Below, one piece after another: positions 27,456 through 38,362 of a stretch of DNA of 64,000 nucleotides. Every line of letters starts with the position of its first letter. The first letter of the stretch is position 1. This DNA comes from Ferrovum sp. (GTDB taxonomy: Bacteria > Pseudomonadota > Gammaproteobacteria > Burkholderiales > Ferrovaceae): positions 1 through 64,000 of the forward strand of contig JAAGNR010000039.1 in NCBI GenBank assembly GCA_010435995.1, in the 5' to 3' direction. The notes beneath the pieces are model-generated. The model did not search any database. It saw only the letters and a program-made list of their open reading frames with translations, and was not told the DNA's origin. The position numbers and the translations under genes were made by a program.

Positions 27456-28877
27456 TTATTTGTGGGCCACATCCAGTTTGTCGACCGTATCGAACTCAAA
27501 CTTGATCTCTTTCCAGGTTTCCATGGCGATCTTGAGTTCTGGACTATGTTCGGCAGCTTTTGTGAGAACGGCTTTTCCTTCTTTTTCCACCGCGATACCC
27601 TGGTTGCGCGCTTCAACACAAGCTTCCAGAGCAACACGATTGGCCGCCGCACCTGCGGCATTGCCCCAGGGGTGACCCAAGGTTCCGCCGCCAAACTGCA
27701 GTACGGAATCATCGCCGAAGATGTTCACCAGGGCAGGCATGTGCCATACGTGGATCCCGCCGGAAGCCACGGGAAGCACGCCGGGCATGGAACCCCAGTC
27801 CTGATCAAAGAAAATCCCGCGCTTGCGATCTTCCTTGACATAACTGTCACGCATGATGTCGATCCACCCCAAAGTCGCGTCACGATCCCCTTCGAGTTTG
27901 CCCACCACCGTACCTGAGTGGAGGTGATCACCACCGGACAGACGCAGTATTTTGGTCAAGACGCGGAAATGGATCCCGTGGTGCGGGTTGCGGTCGAGCA
28001 CAGCGTGCATGGCACGGTGAATGTGCAACAACATCCCGTTATCCCGACACCAGTTGGCCAAACCGGTATTGGCGGTCAAGCCCCCCGTAAGGTAATCGTG
28101 CATGATGATCGGGGCACCGATGTCGCGCGCATATTCAGCACGCTTGTACATTTCTTCTGGGGTGGGCGCAGTGACATTGAGGTAGTGACCTTTCCGTTCA
28201 CCCGTTTCCCGCTCGGCTTTCTCGGTGGCTTCTACCACAAAGTCGAAACGCTGCTTCCAACGCATAAAGGGCTGGGAGTTGACGTTTTCATCGTCCTTGG
28301 TGAAATCCAGACCGCCACGCAAACACTCGTACACAGCACGACCGTAGTTCTTGGCCGACAGACCCAGCTTGGGTTTGATGGTACAACCGAGCATTGGACG
28401 ACCATATTTGTTCATCACATCCCGCTCTACCTGAATGCCATGGGGAGGACCGCCACAGGTCATGACATAAGCAATGGGGAAGCGCACGTCTTCCAGACGT
28501 AGGGCACGCAGCGCTTTGAAGCCAAACACATTGCCCACCAAGGAGGTGAGCACATTGACCACAGAGCCCTCTTCGAACAAGTCGATAGGATAGGCCACGA
28601 AAGCGTAATAACAGCTGTCATCACCAGGCACATCTTCGATCTTGTAGGCACGGCCTTTGTAATAGTCCAAATCCGTCAACAAGTCGGTCCACACTGTGGT
28701 CCATGTTCCCGTTGAAGATTCTGCTGCCACTGCAGCAGCGACTTCTTCACGATCCACACCAGGTTGCGGGGTGATCTTAAAACACGCCAACAAATCCGTT
28801 TCTTTCGGGGTGTATTCAGGGGTCCAATAGGTCTGGCGATATTCTTTCACACCAGCATTGTATTTTTTCACTGCCAT
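27456..28877 (-). CDS. cbbL: RuBisCO large subunit (form I, IA type)
   Basis: The CO2-fixing catalytic subunit, 473 residues. Lys168 (in [10 protein letters not shown]), the carbamylated Lys194 and metal ligands Asp196 and Glu197 (in DFTKDDEN), the loop 6 segment [10 protein letters not shown] and the [10 protein letters not shown] phosphate site are all present. The association with cbbQ and cbbO and the lack of carboxysome genes point to a cytosolic form IAq enzyme. GGAGGAAAACC precedes the start. Confidence 0.97.
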   Translation of the reverse strand: MAVKKYNAGVKEYRQTYWTPEYTPKETDLLACFKITPQPGVDREEVAAAVAAESSTGTWTTVWTDLLTDLDYYKGRAYKIEDVPGDDSCYYAFVAYPIDLFEEGSVVNVLTSLVGNVFGFKALRALRLEDVRFPIAYVMTCGGPPHGIQVERDVMNKYGRPMLGCTIKPKLGLSAKNYGRAVYECLRGGLDFTKDDENVNSQPFMRWKQRFDFVVEATEKAERETGERKGHYLNVTAPTPEEMYKRAEYARDIGAPIIMHDYLTGGLTANTGLANWCRDNGMLLHIHRAMHAVLDRNPHHGIHFRVLTKILRLSGGDHLHSGTVVGKLEGDRDATLGWIDIMRDSYVKEDRKRGIFFDQDWGSMPGVLPVASGGIHVWHMPALVNIFGDDSVLQFGGGTLGHPWGNAAGAAANRVALEACVEARNQGIAVEKEGKAVLTKAAEHSPELKIAMETWKEIKFEFDTVDKLDVAHK

Positions 28878-29008
28878 GGTTTTCCTCCGTAGGGTTAACT
28901 ACACTCAGGGTCTTGCTGTGGTGTATATTAAAGCATTCGAAACATAAGTAAATTAAATAATTCTAATAAAAACCATCAAACTTTATTATTATAGAAACCG
29001 CTCTTGCT
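28878..29008 (-). promoter_or_regulatory. cbbL upstream region with candidate promoter and CbbR-like site
   Basis: An A+T-rich 131-bp gap. On the minus strand TTTACT (28952-28947), a 16-base spacer and TAATAT (28930-28925) form a plausible promoter about 50 bases before cbbL. Just upstream, TTA-GAATTAT-TTA fits the TNA-N7-TNA pattern of CbbR sites, but this pattern is easily met in A+T-rich DNA. No cbbR gene adjoins. Confidence 0.4.
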
Positions 29009-30865
29009 TTACCGCATCCGCTTGCTTTGTATCAGATGCTGATCTGCCAATTTCAACAAATCCGTATAAGACCGCATCGTCGTCAAGTCACTCTCGGCAA
29101 TTCCCATGGAAAACTCCAATGAACCCGTCTCCAACTTGAGTTGGCCCGTTGCCCGCATAAGACGATGGCGCAAAATTTCCAAGTCTGCAGCAGTGGCTAA
29201 AGGACAGATAACCAGGAACTCATCCCCCCCCAAGCGCACAGCCAGATCTTCCTGACGCACATGACGTTTGAGAATGGTCGAAAAAGCACGCAACGCCGAA
29301 TCTCCCGCATCATGACCATAAAGATCATTGATTTTCTTGAAATTATCAAGATCTATCACCAAACAACTGAGTTTGATTTTGCGCCGCTCCACTTGAGCCC
29401 AATGCCGTTTCAGAAAAGCGTCCGCCATGCGCCGGTTGGCCAACCCCGTCAACGGATCGGTCAAGGTCTGCAAGTGTAATTTACGCGTAGTGAGCACCAA
29501 TTCGGCAAGCAGTTTACGATGAGCATCGCGCTCTGCTTCCAGCGTCTGGAACAAACCGACTTTGGCCGCCAATCTCCCCACTTGTGCCAACAAGTACTCA
29601 GGGTTGACAGTCCGGGGGACCACTGCGTCCACTCCCAGCTTCAAAAATTCGATCTGTGTCGCCTCATCCAAATCTTCTTGAATCACCAAAGCTGCGCGCG
29701 CCGAATCCTTGACCCAAGTTTCAAGAAGTTTACAGCCAGCCTGTGGCGGCTGCCACACCAACAAAATATTCACGACCTGGCCGATCAGCAGTTGCCCCAC
29801 CTCGTGGAGGTTACTACAAAAATCAACCGCATATTTCCGTGCTTGAAATATCTCTGTCCACGCCGACAATTCGGGTTCTGGGACCCCCACCAGCAACAAG
29901 GCCAATTGGCCCGAAACCGGTTGCTCTTCACTTGCAGAAAGTGCTGCTTGATTCATGGTACGCTCACCTTGAGAGGCGGATTGTGGACACCATTCGCCCC
30001 AACGTTTTTGCAGATTGTCCGCCATCTGGACCACATCACCCTCTGCAACGTCCTGCCCCAAACGCGCCAAGGCTCCGGGCAACAAATTCAGTAATTGTGC
30101 TCGATTCCCCTCAACCAGAGATGCTGAAGCTTCCCAAGCAAAATTCAGAATTTGCGCCATGATCTGTCGGCGTTCTTCTCCCAACCGCTTTTCCGGCTCA
30201 GCCTCGGACAAGCGGATGGCTTCGCTCAATACTTCAGGAAATCCCCATTCGTGCAACAAAGCCATGGTGATGAGCTGATGATTGATGCCCAATTGGTTTT
30301 TTTCCAGCTCGAGCAACTCATAGGACTCGCGCTTTTGACACAGCATATCGGCATACGGCTGCGGGTAAAATCGCAACAAAGCCATCTGACCCGAATGCGC
30401 CAACAAAGCACAGGTAAACATGTCGGCAGCGCAGGCCGGAACCTTTGGTCGATCAGACAACCATTCCGCCAGCACCCCAGCCGCCAATGAGCGGTAACAT
30501 ATGTCGAGGTAAGCCCGACTGTCTGGAGTTTTACACGCCAAAGCCTCGTCAATCACAGAAAGGCCGATTGCCAAACTCGCTACGGTTTTCAAACCCAGTC
30601 GAACCAACGCATCTTCCACTGCCGCCACGGGTCTTCCTGCAGCAGCGCCCGCACGATTGGCCATAAGTAACACCCGCGCCGTCAGCGCCACATCACCCTT
30701 GATGACGGCGGCCATTTCGCGTATGTCCGCATCTTCGGTCTGAATCAAGGAGTACAGCTTCAAAGCCGACGAGGAGGGTGAAGGCAAATGACCCAAGGCA
30801 CGAATCTGCAAAAGGAGGGACTCGTCGACCAGATCGTCAGAATTAAACTGGTCTTCTCTCATCAT
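29009..30865 (-). CDS. HDOD - receiver-like - GGDEF signalling protein (diguanylate cyclase)
   Basis: A 618-residue cytoplasmic protein. Residues about 20-225 form an HDOD domain (helical signal-output fold). About 325-440 look like a degenerate receiver domain. The C-terminal GGDEF domain has an intact GGDEF (about 546-550) and an RQED inhibitory site exactly five residues before it, so it should make c-di-GMP under product control. The start chosen is the ATG three codons after a GTG. It lies upstream of cbbL on the same strand with 131 bp between; a link to CO2 fixation is unproven. Confidence 0.85.
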   Translation of the reverse strand: MMREDQFNSDDLVDESLLLQIRALGHLPSPSSSALKLYSLIQTEDADIREMAAVIKGDVALTARVLLMANRAGAAAGRPVAAVEDALVRLGLKTVASLAIGLSVIDEALACKTPDSRAYLDICYRSLAAGVLAEWLSDRPKVPACAADMFTCALLAHSGQMALLRFYPQPYADMLCQKRESYELLELEKNQLGINHQLITMALLHEWGFPEVLSEAIRLSEAEPEKRLGEERRQIMAQILNFAWEASASLVEGNRAQLLNLLPGALARLGQDVAEGDVVQMADNLQKRWGEWCPQSASQGERTMNQAALSASEEQPVSGQLALLLVGVPEPELSAWTEIFQARKYAVDFCSNLHEVGQLLIGQVVNILLVWQPPQAGCKLLETWVKDSARAALVIQEDLDEATQIEFLKLGVDAVVPRTVNPEYLLAQVGRLAAKVGLFQTLEAERDAHRKLLAELVLTTRKLHLQTLTDPLTGLANRRMADAFLKRHWAQVERRKIKLSCLVIDLDNFKKINDLYGHDAGDSALRAFSTILKRHVRQEDLAVRLGGDEFLVICPLATAADLEILRHRLMRATGQLKLETGSLEFSMGIAESDLTTMRSYTDLLKLADQHLIQSKRMR

Positions 30866-31058
30866 ACAAGCCACACCGACATACCCTGCCCCACTCGATG
30901 ATCAATCGCTCTATTATCACCGTAATCGAAAAAAGTTGCACCTCCTCCATGCAATCAACCACAGCCTTGAAAAGAATGCAGTACAATCAGGACACGCGCC
31001 TGGAAAAGGGTTTTTTCCTGTGCACTGCAACCCACAACAAGCCCATCTGGAGAACCGC

Positions 31059-31526
31059 ATGACCACCACACTGTTACGCCAGTCACTGGCGACCTTGGCC
31101 TTGCTGACGGCGAGCTCTTTCCGCGCTTACGCCAGCGACAGCATCCCCAGCGAACTCACGCTGGAACACCCTGACCATCGCCATGTCGCCAACAACCCCG
31201 GACTTGAGCTTGACGCCATGCAAGCTGCTTGCCCCGTTAGCATGGTCAATGCTTCCCCGGGAAAGGCTGCAAAGAACATTCAGGAACGCCTCCTCCGCAC
31301 CGTTGATGGCGTCATCATCGAGACGGATGCGGAAATTACCGGCGTGCCTTTCGGCACCGGTTCCACCAGTATCCCCGCCACCTATCGGTGCGAATACCGT
31401 GACGGACAACTGGTTCTGGGAATATGGACCAAAGGCCTGATCGGGAAATGGACCATCTTCCAGAATCCGGAAATCACCCAGAATGAACTGGGGATTCCTT
31501 GGCCGGATTATCTAAAAAACGACTGA
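31059..31526 (+). CDS. Exported protein of unknown function
   Basis: A 155-residue protein with a signal peptide (1-25, ending AYA). The mature part holds two cysteines (in AACPVS and TYRCEY) that could form a disulfide, and a central beta-rich region. I do not recognise a family. ATG 31059 is chosen because CTGGAGA precedes it and the signal peptide starts there; an upstream in-frame start is not supported. It converges on slyD with 9 bases between stops. Confidence 0.65.
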   Translation: MTTTLLRQSLATLALLTASSFRAYASDSIPSELTLEHPDHRHVANNPGLELDAMQAACPVSMVNASPGKAAKNIQERLLRTVDGVIIETDAEITGVPFGTGSTSIPATYRCEYRDGQLVLGIWTKGLIGKWTIFQNPEITQNELGIPWPDYLKND

Positions 31527-31535
31527 TTTCCCAAC

Positions 31536-32012
31536 TCAGTGAGTATGGCCGTGTTCACCGTGAACATGGCCATGGTGCATTTCCTCTTCGGTCGCGCGCC
31601 GTACCCCCTCGACCGTGCATTCGAACAGTAAGGTCTTACCCACCAACGGGTGATTGCCATCTACGGACACGGATTCCTCAGTCACCTCCGTAACCACAAA
31701 CAGATGGCTTTCCTGTCCGTCTTCTCCGCCCTCAAACTGCATACCCACTTTGACCTGGGGAGGAAACAGGGAACGGGGTTCGGTGCGCTTCAGCGAGGGA
31801 TCATACTCACCAAAAGCCTCTTCAGGACTGAGGGTGAGAGAACAGGAATATCCTTCTTTCTGCCCCTCCAAGGCTTCTTCCACCAAGGGAAAAATCCCAT
31901 CATAACCACCATGCAGATAACTGATGGTCGGATCACTTTCCTCGAGGAGAGTCCCTTGTTCGTCCCGAATGGCAAACGCCAGCGTGACGACTGAATTCTT
32001 TGCAATAATCAT
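31536..32012 (-). CDS. slyD: FKBP-type peptidyl-prolyl isomerase, SlyD-like
   Basis: A 158-residue SlyD-type protein: FKBP halves flank an insert-in-flap chaperone domain (about 65-125), and the C-terminus is a metal-binding tail with seven histidines in the last 14 residues. Family members catalyse proline isomerisation and deliver nickel to hydrogenase or urease. No nickel enzyme is in the window. It overlaps the peroxiredoxin gene by 4 bp. Confidence 0.88.
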   Translation of the reverse strand: MIIAKNSVVTLAFAIRDEQGTLLEESDPTISYLHGGYDGIFPLVEEALEGQKEGYSCSLTLSPEEAFGEYDPSLKRTEPRSLFPPQVKVGMQFEGGEDGQESHLFVVTEVTEESVSVDGNHPLVGKTLLFECTVEGVRRATEEEMHHGHVHGEHGHTH

Positions 32013-32482
32013 AATTTCCCAAGTTCCTTAACTAAATTCAACACTTCAACCACATGGTCACGGCTGTTGGTCACCGGTACAGCAAATCGTACCACCCCCT
32101 GGAGATCAATAACATACGTCACACGATCCACATAAGCGCGCTTGAATCCGGCCGTTTCTTTTTCATGCAGGACATCGTAGCGCTGGCAAACCTCGCCTTC
32201 CACATCCGCCAGGAGACGAGCATTCAATCCATGGGCTTCGCAAAAATCGGCATGACATAGAACATCATCCCGCGAAACCCCAACAATTTTCGCACCGAGC
32301 TTGCGAAAATCGTCTTCGTGATCACTGAAGCCAATGGCCTCCTCGGTGCACTGGGGAGATCCGTCACGGGGGTAGAAAAAAAGCACCACGATCCATTGAC
32401 CCCGGTACCCTTCTAAGGACACCATCGCCATTTCCGAATCGGGCAACTCAAATGATGGAGCGAGTTCTCCTACCGATAGCAT
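32009..32482 (-). CDS. Peroxiredoxin (BCP/AhpC-TSA family)
   Basis: A 157-residue thiol peroxidase. The peroxidatic Cys45 lies in FFYPRDGSPQCTEE, a BCP-like form of the usual PxxxTxxC motif with Ser in place of Thr. Cys76, Cys81 and Cys99 are candidate resolving residues. ATG 32482 is chosen for its AGGAG site; the longer in-frame version lacks one. It lies between mutS and slyD on the same strand. Confidence 0.85.
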   Translation of the reverse strand: MLSVGELAPSFELPDSEMAMVSLEGYRGQWIVVLFFYPRDGSPQCTEEAIGFSDHEDDFRKLGAKIVGVSRDDVLCHADFCEAHGLNARLLADVEGEVCQRYDVLHEKETAGFKRAYVDRVTYVIDLQGVVRFAVPVTNSRDHVVEVLNLVKELGKL

Positions 32483-32546
32483 GAGGTATCTCCTGTAACT
32501 ATGGCGCATTCTACCTGAAGTTATCGCCGGAAGAAAAAATCCTGCA

Positions 32547-35147
32547 TCACGGTACACTTCCCGAAGTTTTTGCCTTTTCCACGAAAGAATAGAGCAATTC
32601 CAACGCCGTACGAGGACTCAGTTTATCCGGCTCCAAGACCCGCAATTCCGCGATTAGCGGATGCTCGCAAGGTACTGCGACCTGCGCCAACGCACGTTCC
32701 TGATACGCTTCCCGGGGAGGATGAAACAAATCACCCTGGGCAGACTGTTCTGCCTGTGTTGCCTCAAGAAATTGCAGGTAATCCCGCGCCCAACGCAGGG
32801 CCTGCCGCGGGATTCCAGCCAAGGCGGCAACCTGCAAGCCATAGCTGCGATTCGCCGCCCCCTCTTCAAGGGCGTGCAAAAAAACAATGCGATCATGATG
32901 TTCCACCGCATCCAGATGCACATTGGCCACCCCTGGCAATTCTCGTACCAGATGGGTCAACTCAAAGTAATGGGTAGCAAACAGGCAGGCGCTGTGGTTC
33001 TTTTCCAGCAAATGCCGCGCAATCGCATGGGCCAACGCTAACCCGTCGAAGGTCGAGGTTCCTCGCCCGATCTCATCCACCAGCACCAGACTGGCCGCAG
33101 TGGCGCTGTTAAGAATGTAAGCAGCTTCTGCCATTTCCACCAGAAAAGTCGAACGCCCCGAAGCCAGATCATCCCCGGCACCAATGCGCGTAAAAATTTG
33201 GTCCAGCGGCCCCAGACGTACCCTCTGCGCCGGAACAAAACTCCCCGTATGGGCCAACAAAGCGATTAGTGCCGTTTGGCGCATATACGTGGATTTCCCC
33301 CCCATGTTGGGGCCCGTGATGAGCAATAAGCGGCGTGCAGAATGCAAATCCGTATCATTGGGGACGAAGCGCTCCACCTGTTGCTCCACCACCAAATGCC
33401 GCCCCCCACGAATTTCCACTCGAAAATCGTCACAAAACTCTGGCTGCACCAACCTCAAAGTAGCCGCGCGCTCGGCCAAACAAGCCAGCACATCAAGCTC
33501 TGCCAAAACCGCTGCCAATTGCTTAAATGCGGGCAAATACCCCAGCAATGCAGAGATCACCTTTTCATACAGCCATTTTTCACGAGCCAGAGCGCGCTCC
33601 CCCGCTGCCAGCGCTCTTTCCTCAAAAGCTTTGAGCTCAGGGGTAAGATATCGTTCGGCATTTTTTAGCGTCTGACGACGGTGATAGTCTGCGGGAATTC
33701 GCTCACGATGCACATGAGTGACCTCAATATAAAACCCATGCACACGGTTATATTCAACTTTCAGTGTAGGAATGCCCGTACGCTCCCGTTCTCGCAATTC
33801 CAATGCCTGCAAGAAGTCGCTGCAATCTGTCTGTATGGCCCGCAATTCATCGAGCTCCTGGTCGAACCCCGGAGCAATCACCCCTCCCTCGCGGATTAAC
33901 GCCGCCGGCTCCAGAGCAATGGCCTGGGTCAGCAACGCGACTACCCCCGGAGGAAATCCACGCAAGATTTCTTCCATTTGCCGCAAACGCTCACTGCCCC
34001 CCCCTTCCTGTTCCAGAAAACCCAGAATGGCAGGTAAATTCCGCAGCGTTGCACGCAATGCCATCAAATCCCGAGGGCGCACCGTTCCTAACGCAATGCG
34101 TCCCCCAACGCGCTCGACATCCCCCGTTGGCTTCAACAAGACCTGGAGTTTCCGCGCCTCATGCCCATCTCCCGCACCCAGCAAGATCCGAATGGCCCCC
34201 TGGCGCTCCACCAGCGGCTCTCGCTGACGCAGCGGATGATGCAACCAATGCCGCAACAAACGACGCCCCATGGAATTGACACAGGTATCCAAAGTGGAAA
34301 ACAGTGTGGGAGCCTCTTCGCCACGCAGAGTTTCCGTGATTTCCAGATTGCGCCTCGTGACGCTATCGAGTCTGACCCACACCCCAGAGGATTCCACTTC
34401 GATACGATCGATGTGCGGCAAACTCTCTCCATGAGCTTGACGCACATAGGACAACAAAGCACCTGCTGCCGCCTGCATGGAGGGCGACAATACCCCAAAA
34501 CCGGAAAGATCATGCACCCCAAAATGTTCACACAGCGTCCTCAACCCTGTAGCCTCATCAAACTGCCATGGAGGAAGCGTCCGGACTACCCATCGACCAC
34601 TCACGACAGACATCAGGTCAGGGCATAAGAGCTCTCGTGGCTGCAATCGCTCCAACTCCGCCCCCAACCCTTCTTGTGAACACTCCATCACCGCAAACCT
34701 GCCGCTGCTCAAGGTCAACAACGCGACACCCACCTGCCCCTCATGAGGCGCCAGCGCCACCAAAGGAGCATCCCGATGCTCTTCCAACCACGCTGCCTCG
34801 GTCAAGGTCCCCGGCGTGACTATACGCATCACACGACGCTCCACAGGACCTTTGCTGGTGGCTGGGTCCCCGACCTGTTCGCAAATCGCTACCGATTCCC
34901 CCAACTGCACGAGACGCGCCAGATAATTTTCTGCCGCATGATAAGGCACCCCCGCCATAGGAATGGGCTGACCGGCTGAGCTGCCCCGATGGGTGAGAGA
35001 GATGTCCAGCAAACGCGCCGCCTTTTCCGCATCTTCATAGAACAACTCATAAAAATCACCCATTCGATAAAATACCAGGCGATCAGGATGCGCTGCTTTG
35101 AGCGTCAGATACTGACGCATGACGGGGGTATGGGCAGAGAAATCCAT
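32547..35147 (-). CDS. mutS: DNA mismatch repair protein MutS
   Basis: An 866-residue mismatch sensor. The N-terminal mismatch-binding domain has the F-Y-E motif region [11 protein letters not shown] (about 24-34), and the C-terminal ABC-type ATPase has Walker [10 protein letters not shown] and Walker [17 protein letters not shown]. Length fits MutS1. It starts 110 bp from the divergent rarA and is followed by peroxiredoxin and slyD on the same strand. Confidence 0.97.
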   Translation of the reverse strand: MDFSAHTPVMRQYLTLKAAHPDRLVFYRMGDFYELFYEDAEKAARLLDISLTHRGSSAGQPIPMAGVPYHAAENYLARLVQLGESVAICEQVGDPATSKGPVERRVMRIVTPGTLTEAAWLEEHRDAPLVALAPHEGQVGVALLTLSSGRFAVMECSQEGLGAELERLQPRELLCPDLMSVVSGRWVVRTLPPWQFDEATGLRTLCEHFGVHDLSGFGVLSPSMQAAAGALLSYVRQAHGESLPHIDRIEVESSGVWVRLDSVTRRNLEITETLRGEEAPTLFSTLDTCVNSMGRRLLRHWLHHPLRQREPLVERQGAIRILLGAGDGHEARKLQVLLKPTGDVERVGGRIALGTVRPRDLMALRATLRNLPAILGFLEQEGGGSERLRQMEEILRGFPPGVVALLTQAIALEPAALIREGGVIAPGFDQELDELRAIQTDCSDFLQALELRERERTGIPTLKVEYNRVHGFYIEVTHVHRERIPADYHRRQTLKNAERYLTPELKAFEERALAAGERALAREKWLYEKVISALLGYLPAFKQLAAVLAELDVLACLAERAATLRLVQPEFCDDFRVEIRGGRHLVVEQQVERFVPNDTDLHSARRLLLITGPNMGGKSTYMRQTALIALLAHTGSFVPAQRVRLGPLDQIFTRIGAGDDLASGRSTFLVEMAEAAYILNSATAASLVLVDEIGRGTSTFDGLALAHAIARHLLEKNHSACLFATHYFELTHLVRELPGVANVHLDAVEHHDRIVFLHALEEGAANRSYGLQVAALAGIPRQALRWARDYLQFLEATQAEQSAQGDLFHPPREAYQERALAQVAVPCEHPLIAELRVLEPDKLSPRTALELLYSFVEKAKTSGSVP

Positions 35148-35256
35148 GGACCTTCAATCCTTAATGGTGAAATGACCTGCTATAAGTCATCGGTGACAAG
35201 TGCGATTGATTATAATGCAAGGGCCCATTGTGATGCCCTCCACTAAATTTATCCCC

Positions 35257-36555
35257 ATGACCGCCCCAGTTCCCCGCTCCTTTACCCCCTTGGCTGAAGC
35301 CTTGCGCCCACACTCTCTGGACGAAATCATCGGTCAGTCCCATTTGCTGGGCGCGGGCAAACCCTTACGCCTGGTTTTTGATTGTGGAATCCCTCATTCC
35401 ATGATTTTATGGGGCCCCCCTGGGGTGGGGAAAACAACATTGGCCCGATTGACGGCTACCGCATTTGAATGTGAGTTTATCGCCCTGTCAGCCGTATTCT
35501 CCGGCGTCAAAGATATCCGCGCAGCGATGGAACAAGCCCAACTGAATTTGACTCAGGGGAAGCACACCCTCCTGTTTGTGGATGAAATTCACCGGTTCAA
35601 CAAAGGGCAACAAGATGCACTGCTGCCGTACGCCGAAAGTGGGTTAATCACTTTCATAGGGGCCACCACAGAAAACCCGTCTTTTGAAGTAAATTCGGCT
35701 TTGTTGTCTCGTGCGCAGGTCTATGTCCTGAAATCACTGACCGAAGAAGAGTTAAAACAATTGCTGCAGCGGGCGCGGGAGAAATCACTGGGTCATCTTC
35801 AGTTTGACGACTTAGCCGTCGATACTCTCGTAGGCTATGCCGATGGCGATGCGCGAAGGCTTTTGAACTTACTGGAACAGTGCAGTACCGCAGCCAGTGC
35901 TACCGGTATCACATCCCTTGATGCCGCCTTCATCCAGAATGCACTCACCTTAAATTCTCGACGGTTTGACAAGGGAGGGGACAATTTTTACGACCAGATA
36001 TCGGCGCTCCACAAATCGGTTCGAGGCTCCCATCCAGATGCAGCACTCTACTGGCTCTGCAGCATGTTGGAGTCGGGAGCAGATCCACGCTATCTATCCA
36101 GACGAATTATCAGAATGGCATGGGAAGACATTGGTCTGGCTGATCCAAGGGCCCTGCAAATAGCCAATGATGCCGCACTGACTTTTGAGCGACTGGGTAG
36201 CCCTGAAGGAGAATTGGCCTTGGGGCAAGCGGTGATCTACCTCGCGATGGCCGCCAAGAGTAATGCGGGATATACGGCCTACAATCAGGCACGATCGTTT
36301 GTAAAACAGGACAAGAGCCGCAATGTTCCTGTTCATTTGCGCAATGCACCAACAAAACTGATGAAAGAACTGGGTTACGGTCATGCATACCGATATGCCC
36401 ACGACGAACCCCACGCTTATGCCGCCGGAGAACGCTATTTACCAGACGACATGAAAGAACCACGCTGGTATAAACCCGTCTCTCGCGGCCTGGAAATAAA
36501 GATCGCGGAAAAGCTTCATTTTCTGCGGACACTGGATGCATCCTCAAAAAAATAA
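35257..36555 (+). CDS. rarA: Replication-associated recombination protein RarA (MgsA)
   Basis: An AAA+ ATPase of 432 residues acting at stalled replication forks. Walker A is GPPGVGKT (53-60), Walker B is [19 protein letters not shown], and the RarA C-terminal domain contains [13 protein letters not shown] and [16 protein letters not shown]. The start is uncertain: ATG 35257 gives the usual short N-terminus before [11 protein letters not shown] 35233 would add eight residues, and neither has a clear ribosome site. It converges on the H-NS-like gene. Confidence 0.92.
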   Translation: MTAPVPRSFTPLAEALRPHSLDEIIGQSHLLGAGKPLRLVFDCGIPHSMILWGPPGVGKTTLARLTATAFECEFIALSAVFSGVKDIRAAMEQAQLNLTQGKHTLLFVDEIHRFNKGQQDALLPYAESGLITFIGATTENPSFEVNSALLSRAQVYVLKSLTEEELKQLLQRAREKSLGHLQFDDLAVDTLVGYADGDARRLLNLLEQCSTAASATGITSLDAAFIQNALTLNSRRFDKGGDNFYDQISALHKSVRGSHPDAALYWLCSMLESGADPRYLSRRIIRMAWEDIGLADPRALQIANDAALTFERLGSPEGELALGQAVIYLAMAAKSNAGYTAYNQARSFVKQDKSRNVPVHLRNAPTKLMKELGYGHAYRYAHDEPHAYAAGERYLPDDMKEPRWYKPVSRGLEIKIAEKLHFLRTLDASSKK

Positions 36556-36600
36556 CGGGGAATCAGTGAGCGTTTATTCCCTCGACCCGATTCCCCAATA
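36547..36600. terminator. Terminator between convergent rarA and the H-NS-like gene
   Basis: GGGGAATC (36557-36564) and GATTCCCC (36589-36596) form a perfect 8-bp stem with a 24-base loop. On minus it is followed by TTATTTTTTT, so it terminates the H-NS-like gene best; on plus it may also stop rarA. Confidence 0.65.
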
Positions 36601-36619
36601 AAACACAAACTCAAGAAAT

Positions 36620-36919
36620 TCAGACAGCAAAATCCGATTTATTGCGCCCCGCAGAAATGGCTTGATTCAACCACTCCGGACGCCGCCCTTTACCCTTCCA
36701 GATCTCGCCATTAGGACCGCGATACCGCACCGTACCTGCCTTATTTGCCCCTCGACTTCCTGCCGCTGTTGAAAACCCCAGATCTTTAGCGGTTATTCCA
36801 AACTGGCGAATTTTTTCGCGAATTTCCATGACTATCGCTTGAATTTCTTGTTGCCGGACAGATTCAGCCTGCCTTCTCAACTCTTCAGCCTGTTCCATCA
36901 GTTTTTCATAAGTTGCCAT
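36620..36919 (-). CDS. H-NS family nucleoid-associated protein
   Basis: A 99-residue H-NS/BpH3-type protein. The N-terminal half is a coiled coil (EKLMEQAEELRRQAESVRQQ) for oligomerisation; the C-terminal half has the DNA-binding hook with YRGPNGEIWKGKGRRPEWL, which inserts into A+T-rich minor grooves. It should silence A+T-rich DNA. It has its own 5' region of about 400 A+T-rich bases. Confidence 0.9.
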   Translation of the reverse strand: MATYEKLMEQAEELRRQAESVRQQEIQAIVMEIREKIRQFGITAKDLGFSTAAGSRGANKAGTVRYRGPNGEIWKGKGRRPEWLNQAISAGRNKSDFAV

Positions 36920-37329
36920 GATTATCCCTCTTCTGAAAATTCAATTTATTGAAACTTCATAACCGCATTACCTCTTCATATAGGCAAAGCAGAGTACTCA
37001 TAATATATCACAAAAATATTTTATTTTTTCTAATAGAAATCTTCTCTGGTGCTAAAAATTCCCATATTACTTGGGGCATTTTATGCCAAAAATCCCGCAC
37101 AAAAGCCACGATTAACCAGATAACACGCGACTCATGATTAGGATAAATCAAACGAATTTCCCCTTCTAATAAACACCTGTTATGTCCGCAACGCAATTAA
37201 TAATCCAGAACCCCTATTTACCACGCCACCGTTCTCTCGCCCCCTCGACATTTCTACAGGCGCGTTCCTTCGGACAAATAAAAAATTTGCAGAGCGATGC
37301 GGAAACCTGTATGATCGCGGCTTCTTTTG
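36920..37329. other. A+T-rich gap between the H-NS-like gene and tRNA-Ala
   Basis: No credible gene. The left part (about 36920-37130) is strongly A+T-rich and is probably the promoter region of the H-NS-like gene, possibly bound by its own product. The right part carries the upstream sequence of tRNA-Ala; I see no clear promoter hexamers. Confidence 0.5.
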
Positions 37330-37405
<76 letters not shown>

Positions 37406-37535
37406 TCACACCAGTATCCATGGGGGTTTGAAGGCGTTTTTAGGCGCCCATAGCCCAACCATCACAAATCAAAGTGCTGGTATGAGCCATTAGATACAGT
37501 CACGGATTCCATACTGGGTTGTGCTTCTACTCGTA

Positions 37536-38351
37536 TTAAGGGTAATACGCTTGATAGTACCAAGCGCAGGCGGATTCGATCTGCGCTTGAATGCGTGGAG
37601 GAACGGCATGCCTTTGGGGAATCTTGAGTACTCCGTGATAATGATGCAAATACTTCATGCGGTAATGGCTGTCACTCTCTACTTCGCGCTTCACCGGCAA
37701 ATGATCCGGATCGATGGCAAGGGGTTCAACTCCCAACCATTGAAAAATCTTTTTCATCACCAGCACCGGATTGGCCATCAAATCTTCAAACCGCATGAAA
37801 AACAGCCGGCTTTTCACATCATCAGGGAGATCTTGCACCGCATGCAGTGAAATCATGGGAGCTCCAATCACCTTGTCTTTGGCAAACAAAGCATCGGCCC
37901 TGCCAAACCGATCATAATCGGCCAGATGATCGATAAAATCCAACAAAATGGACTTTTGATGTTGGGCTTCTATAGACCCATACACTTGCCCCAACTCACG
38001 CAGGGTTACGATGAGCCGTGCCTCAGGCGCCAGTTTTAACAAAAGCTCGATGCAGTGAAGCCAGGCACGATTTTTATCGACCACGACAGACTTATCTGAT
38101 GAACCATACCAGCCGCGCAAAAACCCTTCCATGGCACCACTCAAATGCCCATAACTTTGCTCGAAAGAGTAGTCCAGCTGCGACAAAAAAAACTGGTCGT
38201 CACTGACCATTCGACGCAATCCCAACAATAAATTACACAACGGGGAACTCTGCCCTTCGCACTGGATATCGGGATGCAAACTCAGTAATTGCCCCAGCAA
38301 AGTGGAACCAGACCGCGGTAACCCTGTAACACCAACAAATCGTGGGAACAT
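37536..38351 (-). CDS. Sulfotransferase family protein
   Basis: A 271-residue PAPS-dependent sulfotransferase-like protein. The 5'-phosphosulfate loop is GLPRSGST (10-17) and a 3'-phosphate-binding segment follows in TLREL with RFEDLMANP later. The acceptor is unknown. It is the last gene of a three-gene run with an MFS transporter (11 bases upstream) and a GH1 beta-glucosidase, so a sulfated sugar or glycolipid is a reasonable guess. Confidence 0.82.
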   Translation of the reverse strand: MFPRFVGVTGLPRSGSTLLGQLLSLHPDIQCEGQSSPLCNLLLGLRRMVSDDQFFLSQLDYSFEQSYGHLSGAMEGFLRGWYGSSDKSVVVDKNRAWLHCIELLLKLAPEARLIVTLRELGQVYGSIEAQHQKSILLDFIDHLADYDRFGRADALFAKDKVIGAPMISLHAVQDLPDDVKSRLFFMRFEDLMANPVLVMKKIFQWLGVEPLAIDPDHLPVKREVESDSHYRMKYLHHYHGVLKIPQRHAVPPRIQAQIESACAWYYQAYYP

Positions 38352-38362
38352 ATTTTCCTTTG

